A stretch of 64,000 nucleotides of DNA from Chryseolinea serpens (GTDB lineage Bacteria; Bacteroidota; Bacteroidia; Cytophagales; Cyclobacteriaceae): the NCBI RefSeq assembly GCF_900129725.1, contig NZ_FQWQ01000001.1, forward strand, positions 992,001 to 1,056,000, written 5' to 3'. Below the pieces are notes generated by a model, which did no database searches, was not told where the DNA came from, and worked only from the letters and a program-made list of their open reading frames with translations. Made by a program: the position numbers and the translations under genes. This document shows, one piece after another, positions 52,306 through 60,620 of this stretch. Each line of letters opens with the position of its first letter. Positions within the stretch are counted from its first letter, which is position 1.

Positions 52306-52335
52306 AAAAAAGCCAGGCGGTTGGCCTGGCTTTTT
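52306..52335 (-). terminator. Terminator of the cold-shock gene
   Basis: AAAAAGCCAGGC and GCCTGGCTTTTT form a near-perfect hairpin with a GGTTG loop, so it can act in both directions. It lies 20 bp downstream of the cold-shock stop codon on the minus strand. Confidence 0.85.
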
Positions 52336-52354
52336 GTACTGGAATGATGTCTTA

Positions 52355-52552
52355 TTAATTGGCTAAACGTACGTTAACCGCATTCAAGCCTTTTTTGCCT
52401 TCTTTGAGTTCAAAAGTGACTTCATCATTTTCGTGAATCTGATCGACAAGAAGTCCTGAGATGTGTACAAAATACTCTTGTCCTGTTGCTGTTTCCTTGA
52501 TGAATCCGAATCCTTTGGATTCATTAAAGAATTTTACTGTTCCTTCTTTCAT
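52355..52552 (-). CDS. Cold-shock domain protein (CspA family)
   Basis: The 65-residue protein is a complete cold-shock domain: GTVKFFNESKGFGFIKE (RNP1 KGFGFI), EYFVHISGL (RNP2 FVHIS) and VTFELKEGKKGLNAVNVRL. It binds single-stranded RNA/DNA as an RNA chaperone. It is transcribed alone, with an exact -7 box at 52578-52585 and a bidirectional terminator downstream. Confidence 0.97.
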   Translation of the reverse strand: MKEGTVKFFNESKGFGFIKETATGQEYFVHISGLLVDQIHENDEVTFELKEGKKGLNAVNVRLAN

Positions 52553-52577
52553 TATTAATAATTATAAAAACTTGGGG

Positions 52578-52585
52578 CAAAGATA
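52578..52585 (-). promoter_or_regulatory. -7 promoter box of the cold-shock gene
   Basis: On the minus strand TATCTTTG is an exact TAnnTTTG match. It lies 26 bp before the ATG, so the leader would be short, unlike the long leaders of enterobacterial cspA. No -33 TTTG was found at the expected spacing. Confidence 0.5.
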
Positions 52586-52871
52586 AGGGAATATTTCCAA
52601 GTTATACGCATGGCACCGTTCCCAACCAAAGAAAATTCTCAACGATGGCCCGGTTCCCGGTTTCAAAAGAATCGCAAAATAGTTTGCACAACAACGAAAC
52701 TAAACACCGCAACTTTGCGTATTGAGAGTAGAACGAATTATGTATAACTTACTGATAAACAACGAGAAACAAACAAAATTTCCCTGGAGAAGCCTTCTCC
52801 GGAAGGGTGTGTTGTCTGGCGGAAGAATGCAGCATTTAAATACTGAAAAGCCTGCAGAAGGAGATATGACT

Positions 52872-53156
52872 ATGGAATGGAACACCGTGTATTTAAGAGG
52901 AAAGTCAAACTTCGAAAACGAGGTACGGCACAATCTGGAGCATAATGGCTTCAGGTTCATGCCCGGTTTCTCGCATGAAAAGGGATTGGCCCTCTATTGG
53001 ATCGAGGACAAAAAGTGCCTCCGCGAATTTAAAAAAGCCATCGGTAGCAAAACCGTGTTCAAGTACAGACTACGCTTTTACAACAGCATCGAAGAGTTTG
53101 TCGAATCAAAACACAATGCCGCTACCCTGCACCTGCCCTTAAAAAGCAGGATTTAA
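52872..53156 (+). CDS. Small protein of unknown function
   Basis: The start at 52872 is set by an AGAAGGAG ribosome-binding site 8 bp upstream; the ATG at 52866 is too close to it, and the frame upstream to 52722 is not conserved. The 94-residue cytosolic protein (MEWNTVYLRGKSNFENEVRHN ... GLALYWIEDKKCLREFKKAIG ... FVESKHNAATLHLPLKSRI) is alpha/beta and strongly charged. I do not recognise the family. Confidence 0.65.
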   Translation: MEWNTVYLRGKSNFENEVRHNLEHNGFRFMPGFSHEKGLALYWIEDKKCLREFKKAIGSKTVFKYRLRFYNSIEEFVESKHNAATLHLPLKSRI

Positions 53157-53213
53157 TGTTTTTGGCCTTCCGGCCCGATGCCCGTTATTACTCGCGTTAG
53201 CAGCAATCGATTC

Positions 53214-53870
53214 CTAGCCTTTTTTCTTCAGCCAAGTATCCGTCGCCTCCACCAGTTCTTCTAAGAATTCCTTTTTTCCTTTTTTGAACGAATGGTCGGC
53301 ACCTTCAAAAGTCACCAGCGTGGCCGTTGGCAGCTTGCTGCAAACCTCCGTGATGAGGCCTATTTCGGCGAGGGCGTCTCTGGTGCCTTGCAAAAACAGC
53401 ATGGGGATCTTTACGCTTGCCAGGTGCTCTGCCCGCTCCGTTGCGGGAGCCCCGGCGGCGTGAAGCGGAAAACCATAAAAGACTATGCCTTTCACAAAAC
53501 CCTTGTCGTTGGCCGACAAATAGCGCGCCGACATCCGGCCTCCAAACGACTTACCGGCAGCATACAGCGGCACCCCGGCGGGAAGTAAGCTTTGCGCGCG
53601 CTCTAACGCAGCGCCTACCGTCTTTTCCGCGACAGCGGCCACATCCGGTCTTTTTTTCTTGTTCTCCATAAAAGGAAAGTTGTACCGGAAAGTGCCAATG
53701 CCGCGATCGGCGAGTTGAGTGGACAATTTCTCCATGAAGGCATGCGTCATGCCCGCGCCGGCACCATGGGCCAGCGCCAGGATAGCCTTCGGGTTGTCGG
53801 GGAGAAACAGGATGGCCGAAACTTCGCCGATGCTATCGGAAACCTTGAACTTGATGGATTGGGTTTTCAT
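53214..53870 (-). CDS. KANL3/Tex30-type alpha/beta hydrolase
   Basis: The 218-residue protein has the short alpha/beta-hydrolase plan of the KANL3/Tex30 group: LALAHGAGAGMTHAFMEKL (oxyanion region), YNFPFMENKKKRPD, LYAAGKSFGGRMSARY (nucleophile Ser108 in GKSFGG), FYGFPLHAAG, FLQGTRDALAEIG (Asp) and FEGADHSFK (His). There is no signal peptide, so it acts in the cytoplasm, probably on a small ester. The gene stands alone beside a MITE-like element. Confidence 0.9.
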   Translation of the reverse strand: MKTQSIKFKVSDSIGEVSAILFLPDNPKAILALAHGAGAGMTHAFMEKLSTQLADRGIGTFRYNFPFMENKKKRPDVAAVAEKTVGAALERAQSLLPAGVPLYAAGKSFGGRMSARYLSANDKGFVKGIVFYGFPLHAAGAPATERAEHLASVKIPMLFLQGTRDALAEIGLITEVCSKLPTATLVTFEGADHSFKKGKKEFLEELVEATDTWLKKKG

Positions 53871-53911
53871 TCGTGCTCAAATAAGAATTAGGGAGAACAC
53901 GAAGATATAGA

Positions 53912-54012
53912 ATTAGTACGTCATTGCGAGGGAGCAAGGCCCTGCCCTTTCCTTACCTTAACCTATCCCGGAAAAAGCGCGAACCTGCTCCACATCGCAA
54001 TGACGAATTAAT
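53912..54012. mobile_element. MITE-like element with 10-bp or longer inverted ends
   Basis: CGTCATTGCG (53919-53928) and CGCAATGACG (53996-54005) are exact inverted repeats. The similarity extends inward (GAGCAAGG versus GAGCAGG) and outward through AATTA on both sides. The length is about 90-100 bp. CGTCATTGCGAGG words are widespread in bacterial repeat families, from memory. No transposase is nearby. Confidence 0.55.
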
Positions 54013-54025
54013 TGGGGGCGATCAA

Positions 54026-54445
54026 CTAAGGTTGTATCACAGGGCCCCAATAGTTGTTTACATCGTTAAAATAACTGTGATCGTTCGTGGCGGGCCAATG
54101 CATTTTATCAAAGCCCGGCATATCCGCGAAGCTGGCGCGGTCACGGTCAAGGACAAAACATTCCTTGTCCGCATTCAGGTGCAGCTCGCCGAACGGTATG
54201 GCAAACAATTTTCCCCCCAATCCGAGGAAGGCCCCGAATTCGAGCACGACATATTCGATCCTCCCACTCATAATGTTAATCATGAGGTTGTTGATCTGAC
54301 CCAAGTGATCACCCTTGGTGTTTTCAACTGAATCGCCTATGATACTGGTGGCCGTTAACCGGCGCACCGGCGTGTTGGCCGCCGGACCTGCATGATTGTG
54401 TCCGGTCACGTTGTCGACTTCATAATTTCTTCCATGCACCTTCAT
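54026..54445 (-). CDS. PRC-barrel domain protein
   Basis: The 139-residue protein has a PRC-barrel: VRRLTATSIIGDSVENTKGDHLGQINNLMINIMSGRIEYVVLEFGAFLGLGGKLFAIPFGEL, followed by a C-terminal Asp/His-rich tail (GFDKMHWPATNDHSYFNDVN). PRC-barrels are adaptor domains found in stress and RNA-processing proteins; in Bacteroidota they are often stress-induced. A sigma-54-like site lies 33 bp upstream, similar to that before the DUF2383 gene. There is no signal peptide. Confidence 0.9.
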   Translation of the reverse strand: MKVHGRNYEVDNVTGHNHAGPAANTPVRRLTATSIIGDSVENTKGDHLGQINNLMINIMSGRIEYVVLEFGAFLGLGGKLFAIPFGELHLNADKECFVLDRDRASFADMPGFDKMHWPATNDHSYFNDVNNYWGPVIQP

Positions 54446-54477
54446 AAAACCTCCTGCTTTTGGTGGGACATTCTTTT

Positions 54478-54493
54478 TTCAATTGAAGTGCCT
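54478..54493 (-). promoter_or_regulatory. Sigma-54-like promoter candidate
   Basis: On the minus strand AGGCACTTCAATTGAA matches TGGCAC-N5-TTGCA at all but two positions (GG and GA 10 nt apart). It lies 33 bp upstream of the PRC-barrel start. Evidence is limited to the pattern. Confidence 0.3.
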
Positions 54494-54622
54494 AAATAAA
54501 AATCATGCATACTAAAGACGATCCCCAGTGCGTGGCACCCTTATCTTCTCACGCGAAGCTTTGGAATTCACCCAACAATGGGGGTTTTATGTAAACAGTC
54601 GGGAGGGCATTCTGTTTTCAAA

Positions 54623-56917
54623 TTATTTTTTAAAACGGGTGTGCTTCACGCCTTTTTTTGTTTTGAAGAGACGCTGGAAAAAGTTGCGGTCGGAACGTGA
54701 CATGCTGCAGTCCAGTTTACCGGCCAACTCGGGCGACAGCGCCGGGAAGTGCGCGCCGGTGATGGCCCTGAGCTCGGGATCTTTATTCATGCGCTGCAGC
54801 ATGCCGGCCACGATGGGCAAGGCCGTAGCCGAACCCTGTCCCATGGACGTGCTCCGGAAGTGAATGGCCGGGTCGTCGGCTCCCACCCAGCAGCCGATCA
54901 CCAGTTTCGGGGTGATGCCGATGAACCAGCCGTCGGCGTTGGATTGCGTGGTGCCGGTTTTGCCGGCGAGGTCGTTGTTGAGCCCGTATTTGGAACGCAA
55001 CCCCGAGCCGGTGCCTTCGTTCACCACCCGCTTCAGCATGTGCAGCATGATCTCGGCCGTTTCTTTTGACAGGGCGCGCTCGGACTTGTTGTTCTTGCCA
55101 AACGAATCGAGCCGCTTGCCCTGGTTGGTGGTGATGGTCGTGAGATAGACCGGCTTCCGGTAGCTTCCCCCATTGGCAAAGACGCTATAGGCACCCACCA
55201 TCTCCATCATGGAAATAGACGGCGTGCCCAGCGCGATAGACGGCACCGCCGGCAAGTCGCTGTGAATTCCCATGCGGCGGGCGATGGCGATGGCATTGGG
55301 GATGCCGGCTTTTTCCAGCAGCTTCACCGACACGGTGTTGACCGAACCGGCCAGACCACCCTCCATGGAATATTTCTGATCATAGGTTTCCGAGTTGGAA
55401 TTTTCCGGTGTCCATCCCTCCATGTTGGTGTATTCCGTCCGGCGGGCCGACGTGTAGTCGCAAGGACTCACGCCCTGCTCGATGGCGGCCGCATAGACAA
55501 CAGGCTTAAAGGTTGACCCCACTTGTCGCCGCGTGCTTTCGCGAACGTGATCGTACTGAAAGAATTCGTGGTCGATCCCTCCCACCCAGGCTTTCACCGC
55601 GCCCGTGCGGGGGTCGGTGGCCAGCAAGCCGGTTTGTAAAAACTGGAGATGATGAAGCAGCGAATCGTAGGCGCTCATTTTCATTTCCCGTTCGCCCTCC
55701 CAGGTGAAGACCTTTCGCATGCCGCTTTTTTTCAGGTCGGCCATGATCGCCTTTTCGGGACGGCCATCGGCGGATTCGGAAATGTATTGAGGAAGGGACT
55801 TCAGTTTGGATGCCGCGGCACTTTTGAGACTGCGCTTGTCCACCTGGCCAGCGAACCGGGTCTGCAACACTTTCATGTGAGCCTTCATGGCGGCCTCGGC
55901 ATAACGCTGCAGGCGCGAGTCGATGGTGGTGTATATTTTCAGACCATCGGTATATAAGTTATAAGGTGTGCCGTCCGGCTTTTTATGATCCTGGCACCAG
56001 GCCAGCAGTTCAGCTTTGAGGTATTCGCGGAAGTAAGGCGCGAGACCGGAGTTGTGGGTGATCCTTTGGTAGCGCAGCTTTAGCGGAAGGGCTTGCAGGG
56101 AATCGGCTTCCGTCTTGGTGAGGTAGTCGTATTTCTCCATTTGTGCCAACACGACATCTCGCCGCAATTTGGCGCGTTCAGGGAACAAGCGCGGGTTGTA
56201 GGTGTGGGTGGCTTTGAGCATCCCGATGAGCACCGCGGCCTGGTCGGTGGTGAGTTTGTTCACCGGCGTGGAGTAAAAGCGTTCGGCCGCAGTCTTGATG
56301 CCATAGACGTTGTCGCCAAAGGGAATGGTGTTGAGATAGAGTACGATGATCTCCTCTTTTGAATAGACGCTCTCGAGCCTGCTGGCAATGATCATTTCCT
56401 GGATCTTGTTCACCGCCAAAGAGAACATCACGTGCGACTGGCGCGGATAGAGGTTCTTGGCCAATTGTTGCGTCAGGGTGCTTCCTCCTCCCGCGGACTC
56501 ACTTTGAAAAAAAATGCCTTTGATCAATACGCGGAACATGCTCCGCGTATCGATGCCCGAATGTTGGTAGAACCGTGCGTCTTCGGTGGCGATCAGAGCG
56601 TTTTTGAGTCTTTTGGGGATGTCGGAGCCGGGCACGGTGGAGCGTTCCTGGAGATAATAACGGCCCAGCAAAACACTGTCGGCGCTATACACTTCGGTGG
56701 CCACCTGGTGACGGATGTCGCGCAACTCGTCGCGGCCGGGCACGTGGCCGAAGACACCAACCCAAACCATGGCCACAAACAAAACGGCCAGGATGCAGAG
56801 GCCGGCAAAGAAAAATAGTATGGAGCGAATGATCCGCTGATGGCGGAGCGATTGCTGGATAAGGCGGTTCAGGAGCGCTTTGCAGCGTTCAACAAGTTCA
56901 AAAAATGATTCTTTCAT
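54623..56917 (-). CDS. Class A penicillin-binding protein (PBP1-type)
   Basis: The protein is 764 residues from the ATG at 56917; the longer frame to 56986 has no support. A transmembrane anchor lies at about residues 31-54. The glycosyltransferase GT51 domain follows (IATEDARFYQHSG with catalytic Glu112, then GGGSTLTQQLAKNLYPR and QEMIIASRLESVYSKEEIIVLYLN). The transpeptidase domain has GSTFKPV with catalytic Ser468, SVN (about residue 532) and KTGTTQSNADGWF. It polymerises and cross-links peptidoglycan in the periplasm. It stands alone. The C-terminus is basic (KTKKGVKHTRFKK). Confidence 0.95.
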   Translation of the reverse strand: MKESFFELVERCKALLNRLIQQSLRHQRIIRSILFFFAGLCILAVLFVAMVWVGVFGHVPGRDELRDIRHQVATEVYSADSVLLGRYYLQERSTVPGSDIPKRLKNALIATEDARFYQHSGIDTRSMFRVLIKGIFFQSESAGGGSTLTQQLAKNLYPRQSHVMFSLAVNKIQEMIIASRLESVYSKEEIIVLYLNTIPFGDNVYGIKTAAERFYSTPVNKLTTDQAAVLIGMLKATHTYNPRLFPERAKLRRDVVLAQMEKYDYLTKTEADSLQALPLKLRYQRITHNSGLAPYFREYLKAELLAWCQDHKKPDGTPYNLYTDGLKIYTTIDSRLQRYAEAAMKAHMKVLQTRFAGQVDKRSLKSAAASKLKSLPQYISESADGRPEKAIMADLKKSGMRKVFTWEGEREMKMSAYDSLLHHLQFLQTGLLATDPRTGAVKAWVGGIDHEFFQYDHVRESTRRQVGSTFKPVVYAAAIEQGVSPCDYTSARRTEYTNMEGWTPENSNSETYDQKYSMEGGLAGSVNTVSVKLLEKAGIPNAIAIARRMGIHSDLPAVPSIALGTPSISMMEMVGAYSVFANGGSYRKPVYLTTITTNQGKRLDSFGKNNKSERALSKETAEIMLHMLKRVVNEGTGSGLRSKYGLNNDLAGKTGTTQSNADGWFIGITPKLVIGCWVGADDPAIHFRSTSMGQGSATALPIVAGMLQRMNKDPELRAITGAHFPALSPELAGKLDCSMSRSDRNFFQRLFKTKKGVKHTRFKK

Positions 56918-57086
56918 AAGAGGGTCCGCAAAACTAACGACAACGGCGCGACAAAAAGCATGCGCGGTTTGTAATTCTCCGGTCAACGGTAAAAACGGGC
57001 CGTATTTTGTTGATTCGGGGCTTTGAAGATGATATGGGATGCCGGAGTGAGACTGGGGTGTGTAGATTTTCCACGGCTTTAAAGGT

Positions 57087-57135
57087 CAGGAGCCAGAATC
57101 CAGGAGCCAGAATCCAGTAGCCAGTAGTCAGTAGG
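57087..57135. repeat. Heptanucleotide repeat array (CAGNANY)
   Basis: Seven consecutive 7-mers are present without a gap: CAGGAGC, CAGAATC, CAGGAGC, CAGAATC, CAGTAGC, CAGTAGT, CAGTAGG. The period is exactly 7. The reverse-complement unit occurs in the array at 4032-4100. Confidence 0.85.
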
Positions 57136-57193
57136 AGTGCGAGGGTGAGAGTGTGGGTGAGTGTGTGCTGGCTCGGAGGGAAAAAATGCACAG

Positions 57194-57226
57194 AACCGCA
57201 AAGGCGCGGAGGGCGTCCTTGCGGTT
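57194..57226 (-). terminator. Weak terminator or GCAAAGG-type hairpin
   Basis: AACCGCAAAGGCGC and GCGTCCTTGCGGTT pair at 12 of 14 positions around GGAGG. On the minus strand, CTGTGCATTTTTT follows, a poor T-run. It lies 23 bp downstream of the permease stop at 57249. Confidence 0.4.
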
Positions 57227-57248
57227 AAAACCTTGAATGCGCAGTCTC

Positions 57249-59672
57249 CTATTCGCTCTTGAGGACCTCCGCCGGATTGCTCCTTGCTGCCTTCATCGTC
57301 TGCGACCCGATCATCAGGATGGCGATGAGCAACACTATCAGCAAGCCAACGGACAACTCGGCGATTTGCACGGGTGTGTGATAGGGAAAATTCGTGAGCA
57401 CCACCTTTTCAAAAAAGACGTATGTCGCCGGCAGGGCAACGAGCGCCGACACCGCGAGAAGCAATAGAAAATCGCGACTCAGTAAGAATACAAGGCTGCC
57501 GGCGGTGGCGCCCATGATCTTTCGGATGCTGATCTCTTTTAGTCTGGTCTCGGTGGTGAACACCACCATGCCGAACAATCCCATCGACGCAATCGAAATG
57601 GCAAGGAGCGAAAGGAAGCCCATGATCTTGATCATCGCTGAAAATTCGCTGTAAGCCTCTTCAATGGCTTCGTCATAAAATTTCGCCTGAAAGGGATGAA
57701 CGCGATCAATCTTCTTCCAGGCCGACTCGATCTTCGCCAGGGCCCCCGGCAGGTCCGTGCTTTGTATTTTGGCATTGACAACGGCCCGGTCGCCGGGTGT
57801 CCAAAACATGAAGGCCACCGGCTCGATGAGGTTGTCGACCTTGCCATAGTGAAAGTCATTCATCACGCCGACTATGGTCATCTTGCGCCCATGTATATTG
57901 AAACTACTGAAGGTGATCTCCTCCCCTATGGCTTTACCGGGGTCGCCGGCACCGATGTTCAGGCGTGTTAACACTTGCTGGTTAACGATCACTTCCGTGG
58001 CGGCGTCTGCTGTGGTGGGTCGGAACCTGAAATTTCCTCCAGCGGCGAGTTTGTGTTCATGCAAAGGCAAATAGTTTTCGTCGACATGGTTGGTCAGGAC
58101 CAGCACCGAGTCGCGCGAATCTTTGTATTTCATATACCCACCCCAGGCATTCCCCACACTGGTGATGATCAACGACCGGGAGAGCCCGGTGATCTCAGGC
58201 ATTTCGCCTAGTTCCTTGAGAAGGGCTTCGGGATTATTGTCCTGCATGTTAATGTTCAGGATGTGTTCTGTTTTGAACCCCAGGTCGAATGCCAGGATGT
58301 TCTTATACTGCACATAGCCAACCGCGGTGGCGGTTATAAAGATCAATGTGACAGTGTACTGAATCACCACCAGGGCGCGCCGGACGATTACATGTTCAAA
58401 TACTTTCACCGACGACACATTCCTGAGCGCATTGATCGCACTGACTTTCGAAAAGAATATCGCAGGCATAAAGCCGGCCATAACACCTACGGCGATCGAA
58501 AAGACGATAAAGGCGACAACCATAGCCGGCGTGAGCTCCAGCTTCACCATGCGTTGCATCTCTGGAGCGATGTTGATGAGCTGCGGTCGCAGCACGAGAA
58601 AGATCAGGAATGAAAGAAGCAGGGCCGCCAGGGAGATGATGATCGCCTCCGCGAGAAATTGCTGCCGGATCTGGCTTTTTCCGGCGCCGATCGCTTTGCG
58701 GAGACCCACTTCCTTAAAGCGACGCAAGGCCCGTGCCATCGAAAGATTGGAATAGTTGAAACATGCCGACAAGATCACCACCAGCGCCAGGCCACCAAGT
58801 ATCCAAACCACCACGGGAGGCATGTGCGGACCCGTGGGCCCCATGGGGCGATGGAGCTCCTCTCCGACCACGATCTCATAAAGTGGAAGAAGTTCAAGTT
58901 GGATCTTCGTGTCCCGATAGCTATCGGGACGATTCTCCTCCCGGGCCATGGCATCGAGTTGTGACTGGATGGAGGCTTTATCGGCATTTTCGGGCAGAAG
59001 CAGATACACGTAGTTCGAATACATACTTGCCCAGGACTCAAAACGATGATCGTCTTTATTGATTTTTTCAGCCGTGGAGAACGACACGAGCGCCTCGAAG
59101 TTGAGATGCGAAAAGAAAGGAATATCCTTCATGACACCGGTCACCTGGTAATCGAGGGTATCGAATCTGATGGCCTTGCCGAGTGCAGATTCGTTGCCAA
59201 AAAGTTTCCTGGCAGCGGTCTCCGTGAGAACGATCGAGTAAGGATCGTTGAGCGCCGTGGCGGGATTGCCTTCCAGCATCGGAAAGGTAAAGATCCTGAA
59301 CAACGAGGGCTCGGCCCAGAAGCCTTTGATCGGAACAACATTGTCGCCAACTTTCGCGTCTTGTGAAAAGTCGCTGCGCAGAATGGCGACTTCTTCAATG
59401 CCGGTCATTTTCTCGCGGATAAGTTTTCCGGTCTTTATCGATGTGGTCCCGAACTTTCCGTTTTGAACACCATTGGAAGTCACTGCGTTGGTGATGCGAT
59501 AGATCCTGGCACCCTGTTTGTTGAACCTGTCGTACGAACGCAGGTCGAGTACGAACGCGATCAGCAATAACCCGACGGACATACTGATGGCAAGGCCAAC
59601 CATATTGATGGCCGAAAACAGCTTGTTACGCATTACGTTGCGTCCCGATGTTTTGATATAGCTTCCGATCAT
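57249..59672 (-). CDS. FtsX-type permease paralogous to the prefix-permease
   Basis: The 807-residue protein starts at ATG 59672 and directly with MIGSYIKTSGRNVMRNKLFSAINMVGLAISMSVGLLLIAF, which corresponds to residue 82 onward of the gene at 34143. It lacks the prefix domain and there is no trace of it upstream. The layout is otherwise the same: FtsX cores near 300-395 (RRFKEVGLRKAIGAGKSQI) and 685-795 (TRLKEISIRKIMGATAGSLVFLLS). A 20-bp palindrome (58911-58930) is embedded in-frame, encoding RPDSYRD, and adds two residues relative to the paralog. The two-component genes lie upstream; no ATPase. Confidence 0.9.
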   Translation of the reverse strand: MIGSYIKTSGRNVMRNKLFSAINMVGLAISMSVGLLLIAFVLDLRSYDRFNKQGARIYRITNAVTSNGVQNGKFGTTSIKTGKLIREKMTGIEEVAILRSDFSQDAKVGDNVVPIKGFWAEPSLFRIFTFPMLEGNPATALNDPYSIVLTETAARKLFGNESALGKAIRFDTLDYQVTGVMKDIPFFSHLNFEALVSFSTAEKINKDDHRFESWASMYSNYVYLLLPENADKASIQSQLDAMAREENRPDSYRDTKIQLELLPLYEIVVGEELHRPMGPTGPHMPPVVVWILGGLALVVILSACFNYSNLSMARALRRFKEVGLRKAIGAGKSQIRQQFLAEAIIISLAALLLSFLIFLVLRPQLINIAPEMQRMVKLELTPAMVVAFIVFSIAVGVMAGFMPAIFFSKVSAINALRNVSSVKVFEHVIVRRALVVIQYTVTLIFITATAVGYVQYKNILAFDLGFKTEHILNINMQDNNPEALLKELGEMPEITGLSRSLIITSVGNAWGGYMKYKDSRDSVLVLTNHVDENYLPLHEHKLAAGGNFRFRPTTADAATEVIVNQQVLTRLNIGAGDPGKAIGEEITFSSFNIHGRKMTIVGVMNDFHYGKVDNLIEPVAFMFWTPGDRAVVNAKIQSTDLPGALAKIESAWKKIDRVHPFQAKFYDEAIEEAYSEFSAMIKIMGFLSLLAISIASMGLFGMVVFTTETRLKEISIRKIMGATAGSLVFLLSRDFLLLLAVSALVALPATYVFFEKVVLTNFPYHTPVQIAELSVGLLIVLLIAILMIGSQTMKAARSNPAEVLKSE
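58911..58930. repeat. 20-bp perfect palindrome inside a coding region
   Basis: GTCCCGATAGCTATCGGGAC is identical to its reverse complement. It falls in the permease gene and keeps the reading frame open. A variant, GTCCCGGGAGCTATCGGGAC, occurs at 59807-59826 in the adjacent intergenic region. Confidence 0.9.
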
Positions 59673-59806
59673 ATTCAGTTTCTTTTTTGCGTTTTTGATC
59701 TCAACGCAACTTAAATATGAAAGCTCAGTTATTCCAACGGACTTTCCTGAACGACCAATCGGCTGATCCGAATGCCGCTTTTCAAGACGCGATTCCGTCC
59801 CGTCCC

Positions 59807-59826
59807 GTCCCGGGAGCTATCGGGAC
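59807..59826. repeat. Variant copy of the palindrome
   Basis: GTCCCGGGAGCTATCGGGAC differs from the perfect palindrome at two positions. It lies between the permease and the response regulator, 8 bp from the regulator stop at 59835. It could also form a weak terminator for that gene. Confidence 0.7.
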
Positions 59827-59834
59827 CAATGGGA

Positions 59835-60620
59835 TCAATCTTTCCCCAGCCATTCCTTAAAATCTGCAACCCGATCGCCGCTTACAGCAACTTCTTGTTT
59901 TGTTTTTGGCATCAAGTCCAGCTTGAGTTTTCCTGCCGAGATCGTGTGTACCATTTGGATCGACTTCAGCGACACCACAAATTGCCGGCTGACCCGAAAG
60001 AATTGTTTTGGGTCGATGATCTGCATAAGCTTATCAAGACTGTAATCTATCGGGAGCGTTGTGCCGTCATGTGTAACCAACAAAACTGTTTTTTCCTCCA
60101 GATAAAAATAAGCAATGCTTTCCGTTTGGATCGATCGGATCTTCGTCCCAACCGTTACCATAAATCTGTCCTTGAACGGCGGATTATTTTGCTGGCTCAA
60201 CTGGTTCATCAAGGTCTTCAGATCTGCTTGCATTGATCTCGTTTGGAGTTCATTACCGGATCGCAAAGACCGGAATTTATCAAGCGCGGCAGCAAGTTCC
60301 TCGTAATTCACCGGCTTCAACAGGTAATCGATGCTGTTGACCTTAAAAGCCCTGATCATGTAGTCATCGAACGCCGTTGTAAAGATGATCGGGGTCATCA
60401 GGTTCAATTTGCTGATAATTTGAAAACTGTCGCCATCTTCCAGGTGAATGTCCATGAAGGCAAGATCAACGGCAGCGGCCGGGTTGGTTTGGAACCAGGA
60501 AATGGCATCCGCCACGGAGGCAATTTGAGCCAGCACATGGATGGAAGCATCGTACTTTCTTATCAACGAAATCAGGCGTTGGGCGGTCAATCGCTCATCT
60601 TCGATCACTACGACATTCAT
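59835..60620 (-). CDS. LytTR-type response regulator
   Basis: The 261-residue protein has a receiver domain (MNVVVIEDERLTAQ, with acidic pair Glu7/Asp8; phosphoacceptor Asp57 in DLAFMDIHLEDG; conserved Lys in IDYLLKPVNYEE). The LytTR DNA-binding domain follows at about residues 150-255 (DRFMVTVGTKIRSIQTESIAYFYLEEKTVLLVTHDG, FFRVSRQFVVSLKSIQMVH). Its start overlaps the kinase stop by 4 bp. It probably regulates genes for envelope functions; the FtsX permease beside it is a candidate target. The intergenic palindrome lies just downstream. Confidence 0.95.
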   Translation of the reverse strand: MNVVVIEDERLTAQRLISLIRKYDASIHVLAQIASVADAISWFQTNPAAAVDLAFMDIHLEDGDSFQIISKLNLMTPIIFTTAFDDYMIRAFKVNSIDYLLKPVNYEELAAALDKFRSLRSGNELQTRSMQADLKTLMNQLSQQNNPPFKDRFMVTVGTKIRSIQTESIAYFYLEEKTVLLVTHDGTTLPIDYSLDKLMQIIDPKQFFRVSRQFVVSLKSIQMVHTISAGKLKLDLMPKTKQEVAVSGDRVADFKEWLGKD

